Below, in pieces: positions 36,192 to 49,700 of a DNA stretch of 64,000 bases. Both the position numbers and the translations under genes were made by a program. Under the pieces are notes generated by a model that was not told where the DNA came from, did no database searches, and saw only the letters and a list, made by a program, of their open reading frames with translations. How positions within the stretch are numbered: position 1 is the stretch's first letter; every line of letters begins with the position of its first letter. This DNA is from Phymorhynchus buccinoides (taxonomy: Eukaryota > Mollusca > Gastropoda > Neogastropoda > Raphitomidae), in NCBI GenBank assembly GCA_017654935.2, contig CM065686.1, positions 26,667,118 through 26,731,117 on the forward strand. Direction: 5' to 3'.

Positions 36192-38003
36192 GGGGCATAT
36201 TAGGTATGTGCCCCCTCTGTGGAAACAATAGGCATGTGATTACTTGGGCATAGATGTGCCCCCTCTGTGTGTACTTCTAACAATAGGCATAGATTACTTT
36301 GAAGAGGGTGTGGCCTGTCTAAGAGGCATTCTGTTGGCTCTCCCAGTCTGTGTTCACTCTGTGTCTCTTCCTTCATCTGCCTTCATGACTTCTGTGTAGA
36401 TGTGCCCCCTCTGTGTTATGAAACAACAGATTGCATGTTGATTACTTGTGGCATAGATGTGCCCCCTCTGTGGAAACAATAGGCATAGATGTACTTGGGC
36501 ATAGGATGTGCCCATTTTGTGGAAACTGTAATAGGCATAGATTACTTGGGCATACGTTTTTTATGTGCCCCCACTGAATGGAAACAAGCAATAGATGATA
36601 CTTGGAAGCACTGCTAGATGTGCCCCCTCTTTGTGCGAAACTGAATGAACATGTAGCAGTAGATTACTTGGGCATAGATGTGCCCCCTCTGTGGAAACAA
36701 CAGGCATAGATTACTTGGGCATAGATGTGCCCCCTCTGTGGAAACAATAGGCATAGATTACTTGGGCATAGATGTGCCCCCTCTGTGGAAACAGGCATAG
36801 ATTACTTGGGCATAGATGTGCCCCCTCTGTGGAAACAATAGGCATAGATTACTTGGGCATAGATGTGCCCCCTCTGTGGAAACAATAGGCATAGATTACT
36901 TGGGCATAGATGTGCCCCCTCTGTGGAAACAACAGGCATAGATTACTTGGGCATAGATGTGCCCCCTCTGTGGAAACAATAGGCATAGATTACTTGGGCA
37001 TAGATGTGCCCCCTCTGTGGAAACAATAGGCATAGATTACTTGGGCATAGATGTGCCCCCTCTGTGGAAACAGGCATAGATTACTTGGGCATAGATGTGC
37101 CCCCTCTGTGGAAACAATAGGCATAGATTACTTGGGCATAGATGTGCCCCCTCTGTGGAAACAATAGGCATAGATTACTTGGGCATAGATGTGCCCCCTC
37201 TGTGGAAACAATAGGCATAGATTACTTGGGCATAGATGTGCCCCCTCTGTGGAAACAATAGGCATAGATTACTTGGGCATAGATGTGCCCCCTCTGTGGA
37301 AACAATAGGCATAGATTACTTGGGCATAGATGTGCCCCCTCTGTGGAAACAATAGGCATAGATTACTTGGGCATAGATGTGCCCCCTCTGTGGAAACAAC
37401 AGGCATAGATTACTTGGGCATAGATGTGCCCCCTCTGTGGAAACAACAGGCATAGATTACTTGGGCATAGATGTGCCCCCTCTGTGGAAACAATAGGCAT
37501 AGATTACTTGGGCATAGATGTGCCCCCTCTGTGGAAACAATAGGCATAGATTACTTGGGCATAGATGTGCCCCCTCTGTGGAAACAGGCATAGATTACTT
37601 GGGCATAGATGTGCCCCCTCTGTGGAAACAAATAGGCATAGATTACTTGGGCATAGATGTGCCCCCTCTGTGGAAACAACAGGCATAGATTACTTGGGCA
37701 TAGATGTGCCCCCTCTGTGGAAACAATAGGCATAGATTACTTGGGCATAGATGTGCCCCCTCTGTGGAAACAATAGGCATAGATTACTTGGGCATAGATG
37801 TGCCCCCTCTGTGGAAACAACAGGCATAGATTACTTGGGCATAGATGTGCCCCCTCTGTGGAAACAACAATAGGCATAGATTACTTGGGCATAGATGTGC
37901 CCCCTCTGTTGAAACAATAGGCATAGATTACTTGGGCATAGATGTGCCCCCTCTGTGGAAACAATAGGCATAGATTACTTGGGCATAGATGTGCCCCCCC
38001 TTA
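36192..38003. repeat. nanos: 47-bp minisatellite in the nanos intron
   Basis: The unit combines GGGCATAGATGTGCCCCCTC, TGTGGAAACAATAGGC and ATAGATTACTT. About 28 near-identical copies run from 36665 to 38003, after a decayed, irregular zone of roughly ten copies at 36192-36660. Several units lack AATA (GAAACAGGC). A single inverted copy lies at 39026-39074. A period of 47 keeps no reading frame, so the short ORFs here are meaningless. Confidence 0.95.
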
Positions 38004-38167
38004 CATCCCCATTCTCTCCCACCCCTGTGGATGCAGCACCAGAGCCGATGCAAAGGCCCCCTCGAGTCATAGTCTTCCACAAGAGACTAAACTACTATGA
38101 TTTTCAATTACCGTGGAAAACCCTCAATTGTACAGCTCTCATGTTACTGTTGCCCCTAATGTCACAC

Positions 38168-38570
38168 ATGGCTACTCGCAGACCGTCAACATGAACATAT
38201 TCGCAGTGTGTAGGCTAAAAGGCCTACACCTGTGGGGTTTAAAATAAGGATTAATCCTCTTTTTGTCTTTGCATACGTTTTGGCAGTGCGACTGTTTTTA
38301 TTGTCAAACTGATATATCTGGGCATCAATTTCTGGATTATGGTTTACAACATTAGTTGATTTACTTCCCTTGAGTTTGACTGACTATCGGCTGTTTTAGA
38401 CATTTTTTAGCTATCCACCTCATGTTCTCACCTTCCAATGTCAACATATTGTTTCCGTTTCATGAAAATAACCATAACCTAATCCTAACCCTATCCCTTT
38501 CCTGAGCAAGGCAGAATATTGCTTCTTAATGGGCAGTTTGCGTTCATGTTGACGGTCTGCGAGTAGCCAT
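38168..38570. mobile_element. MITE-like element with 29-bp perfect terminal inverted repeats
   Basis: ATGGCTACTCGCAGACCGTC through ATGAAC (38168-38196) is exactly complementary to 38542-38570. The 345-bp interior is non-coding. No target-site duplication is evident, so the superfamily is unknown. Confidence 0.75.
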
Positions 38571-38689
38571 CTGTCTATCAGCCATTAAGCAAAAGGGCTT
38601 AGAAACATAGGCAATGTCGACAGAACTAGAAAGGTTGGGCAGTCTGTTTTAAAGTAGGCCTGTTATCAGTAATCGAGTGGTAAAGGTAA

Positions 38690-39075
38690 AGATGTGCCAC
38701 CCCCCTGCATTTCTCGGTTAATATCATTTTTCCGTTTTTGCCTTTCTTACCAAACAAAGCTGTATTTTATGAACTTTTTCAGCTAATTATCTGTATGGAA
38801 TAACCCTTTAGACGGGAAAACGCAATGAACCACGACTGTGAAAAATGCTGCGGTGTACTGCAGTACATAGGGGGGGTCCTATTAGATAATGGCCTTTATC
38901 ATGACTGCAATTAATTATTGAACAAAGATAATTAGCTGAAAATTTTCATAATACAGCTTCATGTTTAGTAAGAAAGGCAAAAACAGAACAATGGAATTAA
39001 CCGAGAAATGGAGGGGGAGGGGGGCACATCTGTACCCAAGTAATCTATGCCTATTGTTTCCACAGAGGGGGCAGC
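38690..39075. repeat. Foldback element ending in one minisatellite unit
   Basis: The left arm (38690-38790) contains CATTTCTCGGTTAAT, GTTTTTGCCTTTCTTA and AGCTAATTATCTGTATG. The right arm (38925-39020) holds the complements in reverse order. Directly outside the right arm is one inverted copy of the 47-bp minisatellite unit (CAAGTAATCTATGCCTATTG, TTTCCACAGAGGGGGCA). Confidence 0.65.
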
Positions 39076-39291
39076 TGATACTCCGGTGGACTGGGCTAAA
39101 CTTTATTGTGGATGTGTTGCACAGGATGCCTTCCGCGAAAGACAACGCTGTACCACGATATTCCAATACTGTTGAAACCTACAGAGGAATAGAGGAGGGG
39201 AAATGAGGATGATAGAGGATGAAAGAGGATGTAATATTTGGGGGAAGTAGGGTAAAACGCTGGGCTGCCTAGTTTTCCACTAACAATAATA

Positions 39292-39445
39292 ATATTAATA
39301 ATGACAATTTATATAGCGCTTATTCTCCTTACGGGGCTCTAAGCGCTTCACAAAGAAGTTAAAAATGTGAGCAAAAACAATAACAAAACAACGCACTTAT
39401 CATAAGGAACAACCCGAAACGAAATCACAATAACTACATTTACGT
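39292..39445 (-). mobile_element. LINE or SINE 3' end, inverted
   Basis: On the minus strand it reads TTTTTGCTCACATTTTTAAC, TTCTTTGTGAAGCGCTTAGA, then GCGCTATATAAAT and an ATT-rich tail. The same 3' end recurs at 41741-41818 and, more diverged, at 34500-34578 and 57046-57117. Its distal part (GAACAACCCGAAACGAAATC) recurs inverted at 40400-40436. Confidence 0.7.
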
Positions 39446-39451
39446 CACCCC

Positions 39452-40235
<784 letters not shown>

Positions 40236-40394
40236 GTGTTCATGCATGCGTGCGCCGTGCTGGGAGATCTATAAAAAGTAGGTCAGCTCGAGGTCTATGA
40301 AGGGGGATGGTGAATGCGGGGGCGGGCGCAGAGGGGGTAGTGTGAGAAAATGCCTTTTGCGTGGAAAAACGATATTTGTAATGGGTTGTAAAGG

Positions 40395-40436
40395 TTTGTA
40401 AATGTAGTTATCGTGATTTCGTTTCGGGTTGTTCTC

Positions 40437-40520
<84 letters not shown>
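40395..40520 (+). repeat. LINE 3'UTR fragment plus (GT)n
   Basis: TAAATGTAGTTATCGTGATT followed by TCGTTTCGGGTTGTTC is the inverted counterpart of 39408-39443 (one mismatch). A pure GT run follows (40440-40518). Confidence 0.65.
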
Positions 40521-40563
40521 ATTAACTGACGCATTCCTTGTGCATAGGCAGGGTGGGTAGTTG

Positions 40564-40748
40564 TGTCGGGTTCAAATTTCCAGCGTGGTCAAATTCCTAG
40601 CTCGCTAGCTCGTTACTTGAACCCTATCCCTAACCCTAGAAAAAAGTGAAATATGTCGTTCATGCTCAATGTCGCAAAATGCCGCAAATAGTCAGTCTTA
40701 TTTTTAGCGAGCTAGGAATTTGACCACGCTGGGAATTTGAACCCGACA
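40564..40748. mobile_element. 185-bp MITE with ~43-bp inverted repeats
   Basis: The left arm TGTCGGGTTCAAATTTCCAG onward (40564-40606) pairs with 40706-40748, ending CTGGGAATTTGAACCCGACA, with one mismatch. The short loop includes ATCCCTAACCCTAG. There is no coding capacity. Confidence 0.85.
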
Positions 40749-40861
40749 GGGTGTGTGTGATTCTATCAATTTGATTCGCCTTTTATTAATAGTTTTATGT
40801 AAATATATGTCATGATTTTTAATGTAATTTTGCCCCAGTTGCCCAGATGTGTTTGCATTGA

Positions 40862-40864
<3 letters not shown>

Positions 40865-40922
<58 letters not shown>

Positions 40923-41503
40923 CGTGCGTGTGTCTGAAGAACTGAAGAGTGGTTGGAGAGAGAGATGCAGAGAGGGAAGTATGAGTGGGGTTGATTGTGG
41001 TGGGGAATTATTGTTATTGATGGTTTATCATTGTGATTATTTTTATTTAGTTATCTTCATATTATGTTGATTTTGTTGCCATGTTTATATGCTGAAAAGG
41101 CTGTACCTCATTTTTGCTCTCTGTTGTGTTGTTAAGATTTCATTTTTAAGACTATGTTGATTAACATCTGTGATAGCATCCTTTATGGTGGATTTTATAT
41201 GTTATGGTTGGTTTATTGCTATTAATAAGTTTTAAGAACCCTTATTTTATTAGTTATTTTAGCAAACCAGGAGATTTTGTTAGTTTCATTATATATTATT
41301 TCTGAATTAATACTCAATTATACTTGTAAATTAGTTGAGCTCACTTGTTAATTTATTTATAATTATATGCTCTAATTTTATTCAAACTGATAGCCCAAAG
41401 GTGTGTGTGTGTGTGTGTGTGTGTGTGTCAAATGTTTGATTTCACAAGTAATTATTTATAATTCTATGCTTAATATTTGTCTGAACAGTGCCTAATTGGA
41501 TTT

Positions 41504-41589
<86 letters not shown>

Positions 41590-41818
41590 TTTTAAAATTT
41601 GTTTGTCTTATTTAAGTTGTCTTCCTAAACATTACTTGTGTCGTGTCTTATTATTTATAAAATGTGCATGCCAGGCGGCGAATTTCTTTGCTTTTTGTGA
41701 AGACAATGAAACGATTGAATTGAATTGATTATAAGTGCGTTGTTTTGTTGTTTTTGCTCACATTTTTAACTTCTTTGTGAAGCGCTTAGAGCTAAGGAGA
41801 ATAAATTATTATTATTAT
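40865..41818 (+). repeat. (GT)n tracts and a LINE 3' end
   Basis: GT runs at 40865-40918, 41400-41428 and 41507-41587. AT-rich 3'UTR-like sequence then ends at 41741-41818 with TTTTTGCTCACATTTTTAAC, TGTGAAGCGCTTAGAGCTAA and an (ATT)n tail, the same family as 39292-39445. This copy lacks the GCGCTATAT box. Confidence 0.7.
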
Positions 41819-42212
41819 TTATTATTTACTTTAAACAAATATATTATATCCCTATTTCAAATAATTCGTAAACGGAAAGACTGAGGCGCAACCAAGGCTT
41901 CCCCCGTCAATAGATTACCTACTTTTACAATGTTACACTAAATTAGATTCATATTAAAATTGGCAGAGACTCGGGGGTACGGGCCCGTATCTCACATTCT
42001 CCAGGCTACGGCGCTCCATCACGGGACTCATAAATTGTGCGCAAATGTCTTTAAAAACTAATATTAACTCCGACATGTTCCTAACACTTACATACGAAAA
42101 ATTCATTTGTTGACGAAAAATTCGACTAGAAAGAGTTACTAGATCTATCCCTAAGTGTTGCAGCAACTGTGAATAACAACTATGAACTGTGAATATAATA
42201 ATAAATACTCAC

Positions 42213-42962
42213 CTGTGCAAGTCTGTATTTCAAGGACGGCGATTCCTCCTGGTCAGCGTCGCCATCCAGTCGGTTCCCAGCACCCTGCCTGTGCGGCCCG
42301 TTTCGCAGACTGATCTGCATACGGTCGAAGTCGTCCAGGTCCACATCACGACCGTTTCTTCGAAGTTCACAGTGAGGGTCGTTACAAGGTTTGAGGAGTG
42401 GCTGTTGACCTGCCCTCGACCGAATAGCAGACGGGATTAAAAGTCCGTAGTTGTCGGCAACAAAGCTTGTAAGAGACGGACAAGGGCCGGACTGGGGGAA
42501 TTTGAAACCGAAGTTCCGGTGTGGTGGGGGGGAAGAAGTGTCGTCTGGAAAGGCCGTTTGTCCCCAGCCTCGCAGTTGCCATGGGGATGGAGGCCCGACG
42601 TGCAAGAATGGCTCCACCTTGAAGGACACTTGCTGTGGAGACGGAGATGTCACGCTTATATTTCTCAAGTTTTTTTGCCGGTTGTGTCCAACACTTCTGC
42701 GGTTTGAATTGCCCAGAATTTCAGTTTTCTCGCCTCGATAAAACCCACCGAAAGGGTATTCCTTTAGGTTGAAACGGTCAGCACTTTCGCTGTTGGAACT
42801 CGGAGATGACCGAGACGAAAATGGCCGAGGGTTGGATGCAAACTCTCCGCTATACGTACTGTCACCCGAACTGTAGTTCTCCATAGCACACGACCCGTCA
42901 GAGGCCCCTCCGTCAAAATATCGGTTGACGAATTGATTTTGGAAGTAGCTGAAGTCCTCCAT
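42213..42962 (-). CDS. nanos: nanos exon 1: N-terminal region (start codon)
   Basis: 250 codons from ATG at 42962 to the phase-0 donor CAG|GTGAGT. The start context is strong (ATC before ATGG, A at -3, G at +4). The N-terminus MEDFSYFQNQFVNRYFDGG is rich in aromatic residues. In other animals the Nanos N-terminus holds a short aromatic NOT1-interacting motif, and this segment is a candidate, but it was not aligned. The rest is low-complexity and rich in Ser, Pro, Asn and Arg, as expected for the divergent N-terminal half of nanos. It joins exon 2 (31310-30966) to give 364 residues. The antisense ORF at 42189-42440 is a shadow. Confidence 0.88.
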
Positions 42963-43250
42963 GATAATTGGGGAATCGGAAAACCGTTGACAAAATTTTT
43001 GTTTGGTACTGCTGCAGAAGGTAAGATTGTGTCTCGCAACAACGAAGCGACTCAGAGCGAATGTGAATGACTGAAGTCAGGATGTTCAAATTTCCCTTTT
43101 TTGGATCAGAGTTCACGGTCAGTTTAACTCGATTTGATTGGTTACAAGATTGGGCTCGTGGGCGGAGTTTCGGTCGTGCTGCACAAATCTCTTGTTCGCC
43201 TCTCTGGTTGGTTCTTATCATTTTGCGCGTGCTGATTGCAATTTATTTTA
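42963..43250 (-). promoter_or_regulatory. nanos: Putative nanos promoter and 5'UTR
   Basis: Read on the minus strand this region holds a CCAAT box (TAACCAATCAAA, plus-strand 43133-43144) and a GC box (CTCCGCCCAC, plus-strand 43159-43168), 170-205 bp upstream of the ATG. The segment lacks simple repeats, unlike everything around it. The transcription start was not determined. Confidence 0.45.
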
Positions 43251-43497
43251 CAGGGAGTGTGGGGGCAAGATGGGAAAGGGGAATGGTGGGGGAAAGGTCG
43301 GGTCTCTTGTCATCGCTTCTGAGCGAAGAGTAAAAAAAGAAGGTAACAGTACTAATGTGATGCGACTAACGCCAGTTAACGGGGCCAAAGATAAGAACAC
43401 ATTGTGCAGTCTGTGATGGCCCTGATTAGATGGGACGGTCGTGATGTTTTTGTTTCAATCTCCGCAAAAGAAGTTGTTTTACCTCTGTTGAATTCGC

Positions 43498-43590
43498 GTG
43501 CGCGCACGCACACACACACACACACACATACACACGCACGCGCATGCATACCACACACACACGCGCTCGCACACACACATACACACACAA
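43498..43590. repeat. (CA)n/(GC) degenerate microsatellite
   Basis: CA repeats with GCGC and GCAT interruptions, upstream of the nanos promoter. Confidence 0.9.
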
Positions 43591-43776
43591 CATGGGCCAT
43601 GAGTCAATAACGTACTAAGGTAGTGGTTGCTTTTTTGCGTCGTAGGCTAACACTCAAATCACATAAAGGCCATGTTCTCGCTACGTCCTCCACGATCACC
43701 CAGAACGTTGCTAATCGTGGCATGGTCGGGGCGAATAGTCGAGTGGTAAATGGCACGTGTCGCGCCTGGGTCTTGG

Positions 43777-46700
43777 GAAGCATACCATTGTTGCCTAACT
43801 TGCCACATACCAATATTCTCACACACAATTGGTACCACATACCATTAGACCCACATACCGCTATTACACACGTGGAACACGTGGAACTAAAGGTATGGGC
43901 ATATGGGAGAACAATGGTGTGTGGTTGCAATGGTGTGTGGTAGCTATTGAATTTGACTTTTTTTTTCATTCAAAATTATATCCGAATTGTGGGGAAATAC
44001 ACTTTGTGGGACCAGCGGTATGTGAATCCACTGATATGTGGATCCATATGTTTGTGGTACGAGTGGTATGTGGGACCAATGACTGAAAACTTAACCTGGC
44101 ACTTCTATATTCTTATATACTTATGCTTCCACAAACCTTTACTCCCATAACTTGCAAGCACACATGCCATTAAACCCACACACAAATGGTGGGACTATTG
44201 GTATATGGGACAAAAGCTATGTATTCTCATTGGTTCCTGAACACAAAAGACAAGTCATACGTAAGTACTTCCAACGCTGCATCTAAACACACACAAAAAG
44301 GCGGAATTGCGCCGAATAATACCAGACGGTGACAATTCCGCCCAGGGTACATCCCCACTAATACTGGCCATGCTGTGCCCATGGTACATCCCCACTAATA
44401 GTGGTCATAGCTGCACAACTGTACCCAGGGTACATCCCCACTAATAGTGGTCATAGCTATATAACTGCACAGGGTACATCCCCACTAATAGTGTTCATAG
44501 CTATATAACTGCACAGGGTACATCCCCACTAATAGTGGTCATAGCTATATAACTGCCCAGGGTACATCCCCACTAATAGTGGTCATAGCTATATAACTGC
44601 ACAGGGTACATCCCCACTAATAGTGGTCATAGCTATATAACTGCACAGGGTACATCCCCACTAATAGTGGTCATAGCTATATAACTGCACAGGGTATATC
44701 CCCACTAATAGTGGTCATAGCTATATAACTGCCCAGGGTACATCCCCACTAATAGTGGTCATAGCTATATAACTGCACAGGGTACATCCCCACTAATAGT
44801 GGTCATAGCTATATAACTGCACAGGGTACATCCCCACCAATAGTGGTCATAGCTATATAACTGCACAGGGTACATCCCCACTAATAGTGGTCATAGCTAT
44901 ATAACTGCACAGGGTACATCCCCACTAATAGTGGTCATAGCTATATAACTGCACAGGGTACATCCCCACTAATAGTGGTCATAGCATATAACTGCACAGG
45001 GTACATCCCCACTAATAGTGGTCATAGCTATATAACTGCACAGGGTACATCCCCACTAATAGTGGTCATAGCTATATAACTGCACAGGGTACATCCCCAC
45101 TAATAGTGGTCATAGCTATATAACTGCACAGGGTACATCCCCACTAATAGTGGTCATAGCTATATAACTGCACAGGGTACATCCCCACTAATAGTGGTCA
45201 TAGCTATATAAATGCACAGGGTACATCCCCACTAATAGTGGTCATAGCTATATAACTGCACAGGGTACATCCCCACTAATAGTGGTCATAGCTATATAAC
45301 TGCACAGGGTACATCCCCACTAATAGTGGTCATAGCTATATAACTGCACAGGGTACATCCCCACTAATAGTGGTCATAGCTATATAACTGCACAGGGTAC
45401 ATCCCCACTAATAGTGGTCATAGCTATATAACTGCACAGGGTACATCCCCACTAATAGTGGTCATAGCTATATAACTGCACAGGGTACATCCCCACTAAT
45501 AGTGGTCATAGCTATATAACTAATACTGTCACAGGGTACATCCCCACTAATAGTGGTCATAGCTATATAACTGCACAGGGTACATCCCCACTAATAGTGG
45601 TCATAGCTATATAACTGTGCCCAGGGTACATCCCCACTAATAGTGGTCATAGCTATATAACTGCACAGGGTACATCCCCACTAATAGTGGTCATAGCTAT
45701 ATAAATGTGCACAGGGTACATCCCCACTAATAGTGGTCATAGCTATATAACTGCACAGGGTACATCCCCACTAATAGTGGTCATAGCTATATAACTGCAC
45801 AGGGTACATCCCCACTAATAGTGGTCATAGCTATATAAATGCACAGGGTACATCCCCACTAATAGTGTTCATAGCTATATAACTGCACAGGGTACATCCC
45901 CACTAATAGTGGTCATAGCTATATAACTGCACAGGGTACATCCCCACTAATAGTGGTCATAGCTATATAACTGCACAGGGTACATCCCCACTAATAGTGG
46001 TCATAGCTATATAACTATTACTGCACAGGGTACATCCCCACTAATAGTGGTCATAGCTATATAACTGCACAGGGTACATCCCCACTAATAGTGGTCATAG
46101 CTATATAACTGCACAGGGTACATCCCCACTAATAGTGGTCATAGCTATATAACTGCACAGGGTACATCCCCACTAATAGTGGTCATAGCTATATAACTGC
46201 ACAGGGTACATCCCCACTAATAGTGGTCATAGCTATATAACTGCACAGGGTACATCCCCACTAATAGTGGTCATAGCTATATAACTGCACAGGGTACATC
46301 CCCACTAATAGTGGTCATAGCTATATAACTGCACAGGGTACATCCCCACTAATAGTGGTCATAGCTATATAACTGCACAGGGTACATCCCCACTAATAGT
46401 GGTCATAGCTATATAATGTGCACAGGGTACATCCCCACTAATAGTGGTCATAGCTATATAACTGCTATCCCCACTAATAGTGTCATAGCTATATATATGC
46501 ACAGGGTACATCCCCACTAATAGTGGTCATAGCTATATAACTGCACAGGGTACATCCCCACTAATAGTGGTCATAGCTATATAAATGCACAGGGTACATC
46601 CCCACTAATAGTGGTCATAGCTATATAACTGCACAGGGTACATCCCCACTAATAGTGGTCATAGCTATATAACTGCACAGGGTACATCCCCACTAATAGT

Positions 46701-49700
46701 GGTCATAGCTATATAACTGCACAGGGTACATCCCCACTAATAGTGGTCATAGCTATATAACTGCACAGGGTACATCCCCACTAATAGTGGTCATAGCTAT
46801 ATATATGCACAGGGTACATCCCCACTAATAGTGGTCATAGCTATATAACTGCACAGGGTACATCCCCACTAATAGTGGTCATAGCTATATAACTGCACAG
46901 GGTACATCCCCACTAATAGTGGTCATAGCTATATAACTGCACAGGGTACATCCCCACTAATAGTGGTCATAGCTATATAACTGCACAGGGTACATCCCCA
47001 CTAATAGTGGTCATAGCTATATAATCTGCACAGGGTATTATCCCCACTAATAGTGGTCATCATACAATGCACAGGGTACATCCCCACTAATAGTGGTCAT
47101 AGCTATATAACTGCACAGGGTACATCCCCACTAATAGTGGTCATAGCTATATAACTGCACAGGGTACATCCCCACTAATAGTGGTCATAGCTATATAACT
47201 GCACAGGGTACATCCCCACTAATAGTGGTCATAGCTATATAACTGCACAGGGTATATCCCCACATACTAATAGTGGTCATAGCTATATATAGCTATATAA
47301 ATGCACAGGGTACATCCCCACTAATAGTGGTCATAGCTATATAACTGCACAGGGTACATCCCCACTAATAGTGGTCATAGCTATATAAATGTGCACAGGG
47401 TACATCCCCACTAATAGTGGTCATAGCTATATAACTGCACAGGGTACATCCCCACTAATAGTGGTCATAGCTATATAACTGCATACAGGGTACATCCCCA
47501 CTAATAGTGGTCATAGCTATATAACTGCACAGGGTACATCCCCACTAATAGTGGTCATAGCTATATAACTGCACAGGGTACATCCCCACTAATAGTGGTC
47601 ATAGCTATATAACTGGCACAGGGTATACTGCCCAGGGTACATCCCCACTAATAGTGGTCATAGCTATATAACTGCACAGGGTACATCCCCACTAATAGTG
47701 GTCATAGCTATATAACTGCACAGGGTACATCCCCACTAATAGTGGTCATAGCTATATAACTGCACAGGGTACATCCCCACTAATAGTGGTCATAGCTATA
47801 TAAATGCACAGGGTACATCCCCACTAATAGTGGTCATAGCTATATAACTGCACAGGGTACATCCCCACTAATAGTGGTCATAGCTATATAACTGCCCAGG
47901 GTACATCCCCACTAATAGTGGTCATAGCTATATAACTGCACAGGGTACATCCCCACTAATAGTGGTCATAGCTATATAAATGCACAGGGTACATCCCCAC
48001 TAATAGTGGTCATAGCTATATAACTGCACAGGGTACATCCCCACTAATAGTGGTCATAGCTATATAACTGCACAGGGTACATCCCCACTAATAGTGGTCA
48101 TAGCTATATAACTGCCCAGGGTACATCCCCACTAATAGTGGTCATAGCTATATAAATGCACAGGGTACATCCCCACTAATAGTGGTCATAGCTATATAAC
48201 TGCACAGGGTACATCCCCACTAATAGTGGTCATAGCTATATAACTGCACAGGGTACATCCCCACTAATAGTGGTCATAGCTATATAACTGCCCAGGGTAC
48301 ATCCCCACTAATAGTGGTCATAGCTATATAACTGCCCAGGGTACATCCCCACTAATAGTGGTCATAGCTATATAACTGCCCAGGGTACATCCCCACTAAT
48401 AGTGGTCATAGCTATATAAATGCACAGGGTACATCCCCACTAATAGTGGTCATAGCTATATAACTGCACAGGGTACATCCCCACTAATAGTGTTCATAGC
48501 TATATAACTGCACAGGGTACATCCCCACTAATAGTGGTCATAGCTATATAACTGCACAGGGTACATCCCCACTAATAGTGGTCATAGCTATATAACTGCA
48601 CAGGGTACATCCCCACTAATAGTGGTGCACAGGGTCATAGCTATATAACTGCACAGGGTACATCCCCACTAATAGTGGTCATAGCTATATAACTGCCCAG
48701 GGTACATCCCCACTAATAGTGGTCATAGCTATATAACTGCACAGGGTATATCCCCACTAATAGTGGTCATAGCTATATAACTGCACAGGGTACATCCCCA
48801 CTAATAGTGGTCATAGCTATATAACTGCACAGGGTACATCCCCACTAATAGTGGTCATAGCTATATAACTGCACAGGGTACATCCCCACTAATAGTGGTC
48901 ATAGCTATATAACTGTGCCACAGGGTACATCCCCACTAATAGTGGTCATAGCTATATAACTGCACAGGGTACATCCCCACTAATAGTGGTCATAGCTATA
49001 TAACTGCACAGGGTACATCCCCACTAATAGTGGTCATAGCTATATAACTGCACAGGGTACATCCCCACTAATAGTGGTCATAGCTATATAACTGCACAGG
49101 GTACATCCCCACTAATAGTGGTCATAGCTATATAACTGCACAGGGTACATCCCCACTAATAGTGGTCATAGCTATATAACTGCACAGGGTACATCCCCAC
49201 TAATAGTGGTCATAGCTATATAAACTGCACAGGGTACATCCCCACTAATAGTGGTCATAGCTATATAACTGCACAGGGTACATCCCCACTAATAGTGGTC
49301 ATAGCTATATAACTGCACAGGGTACATCCCCACTAATAGTGGTCATAGCTATATAACTGCACAGGGTATATCCCCACTAATAGTGGTCATAGCTATATAA
49401 CTGCACAGGGTACATCCCCACTAATAGTGGTCATAGCTATATAACTGCACAGGGTACATCCCCACTAATAGTGGTCATAGCTATATAACTGCACAGGGTA
49501 CATCCCCACTAATAGTGGTCATAGCTATATAACTGCACAGGGTACATCCCCACTAATAGTGGTCATAGCTATATAACTGCACAGGGTACATCCCCACTAA
49601 TAGTGGTCATAGCTATATAACTGCACAGGGTACATCCCCACTAATAGTGGTCATAGCTATATAACTGCACAGGGTACATCCCCACTAATAGTGGTCATAG

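Noticed and set aside
40621..40639. Interstitial telomere repeat
   Set aside because: Only a few degenerate CCCTAA units inside a MITE loop.
42189..42741. Plus-strand ORFs opposite nanos exon 1
   Set aside because: Antisense shadows of the GC-rich coding exon, without motifs.
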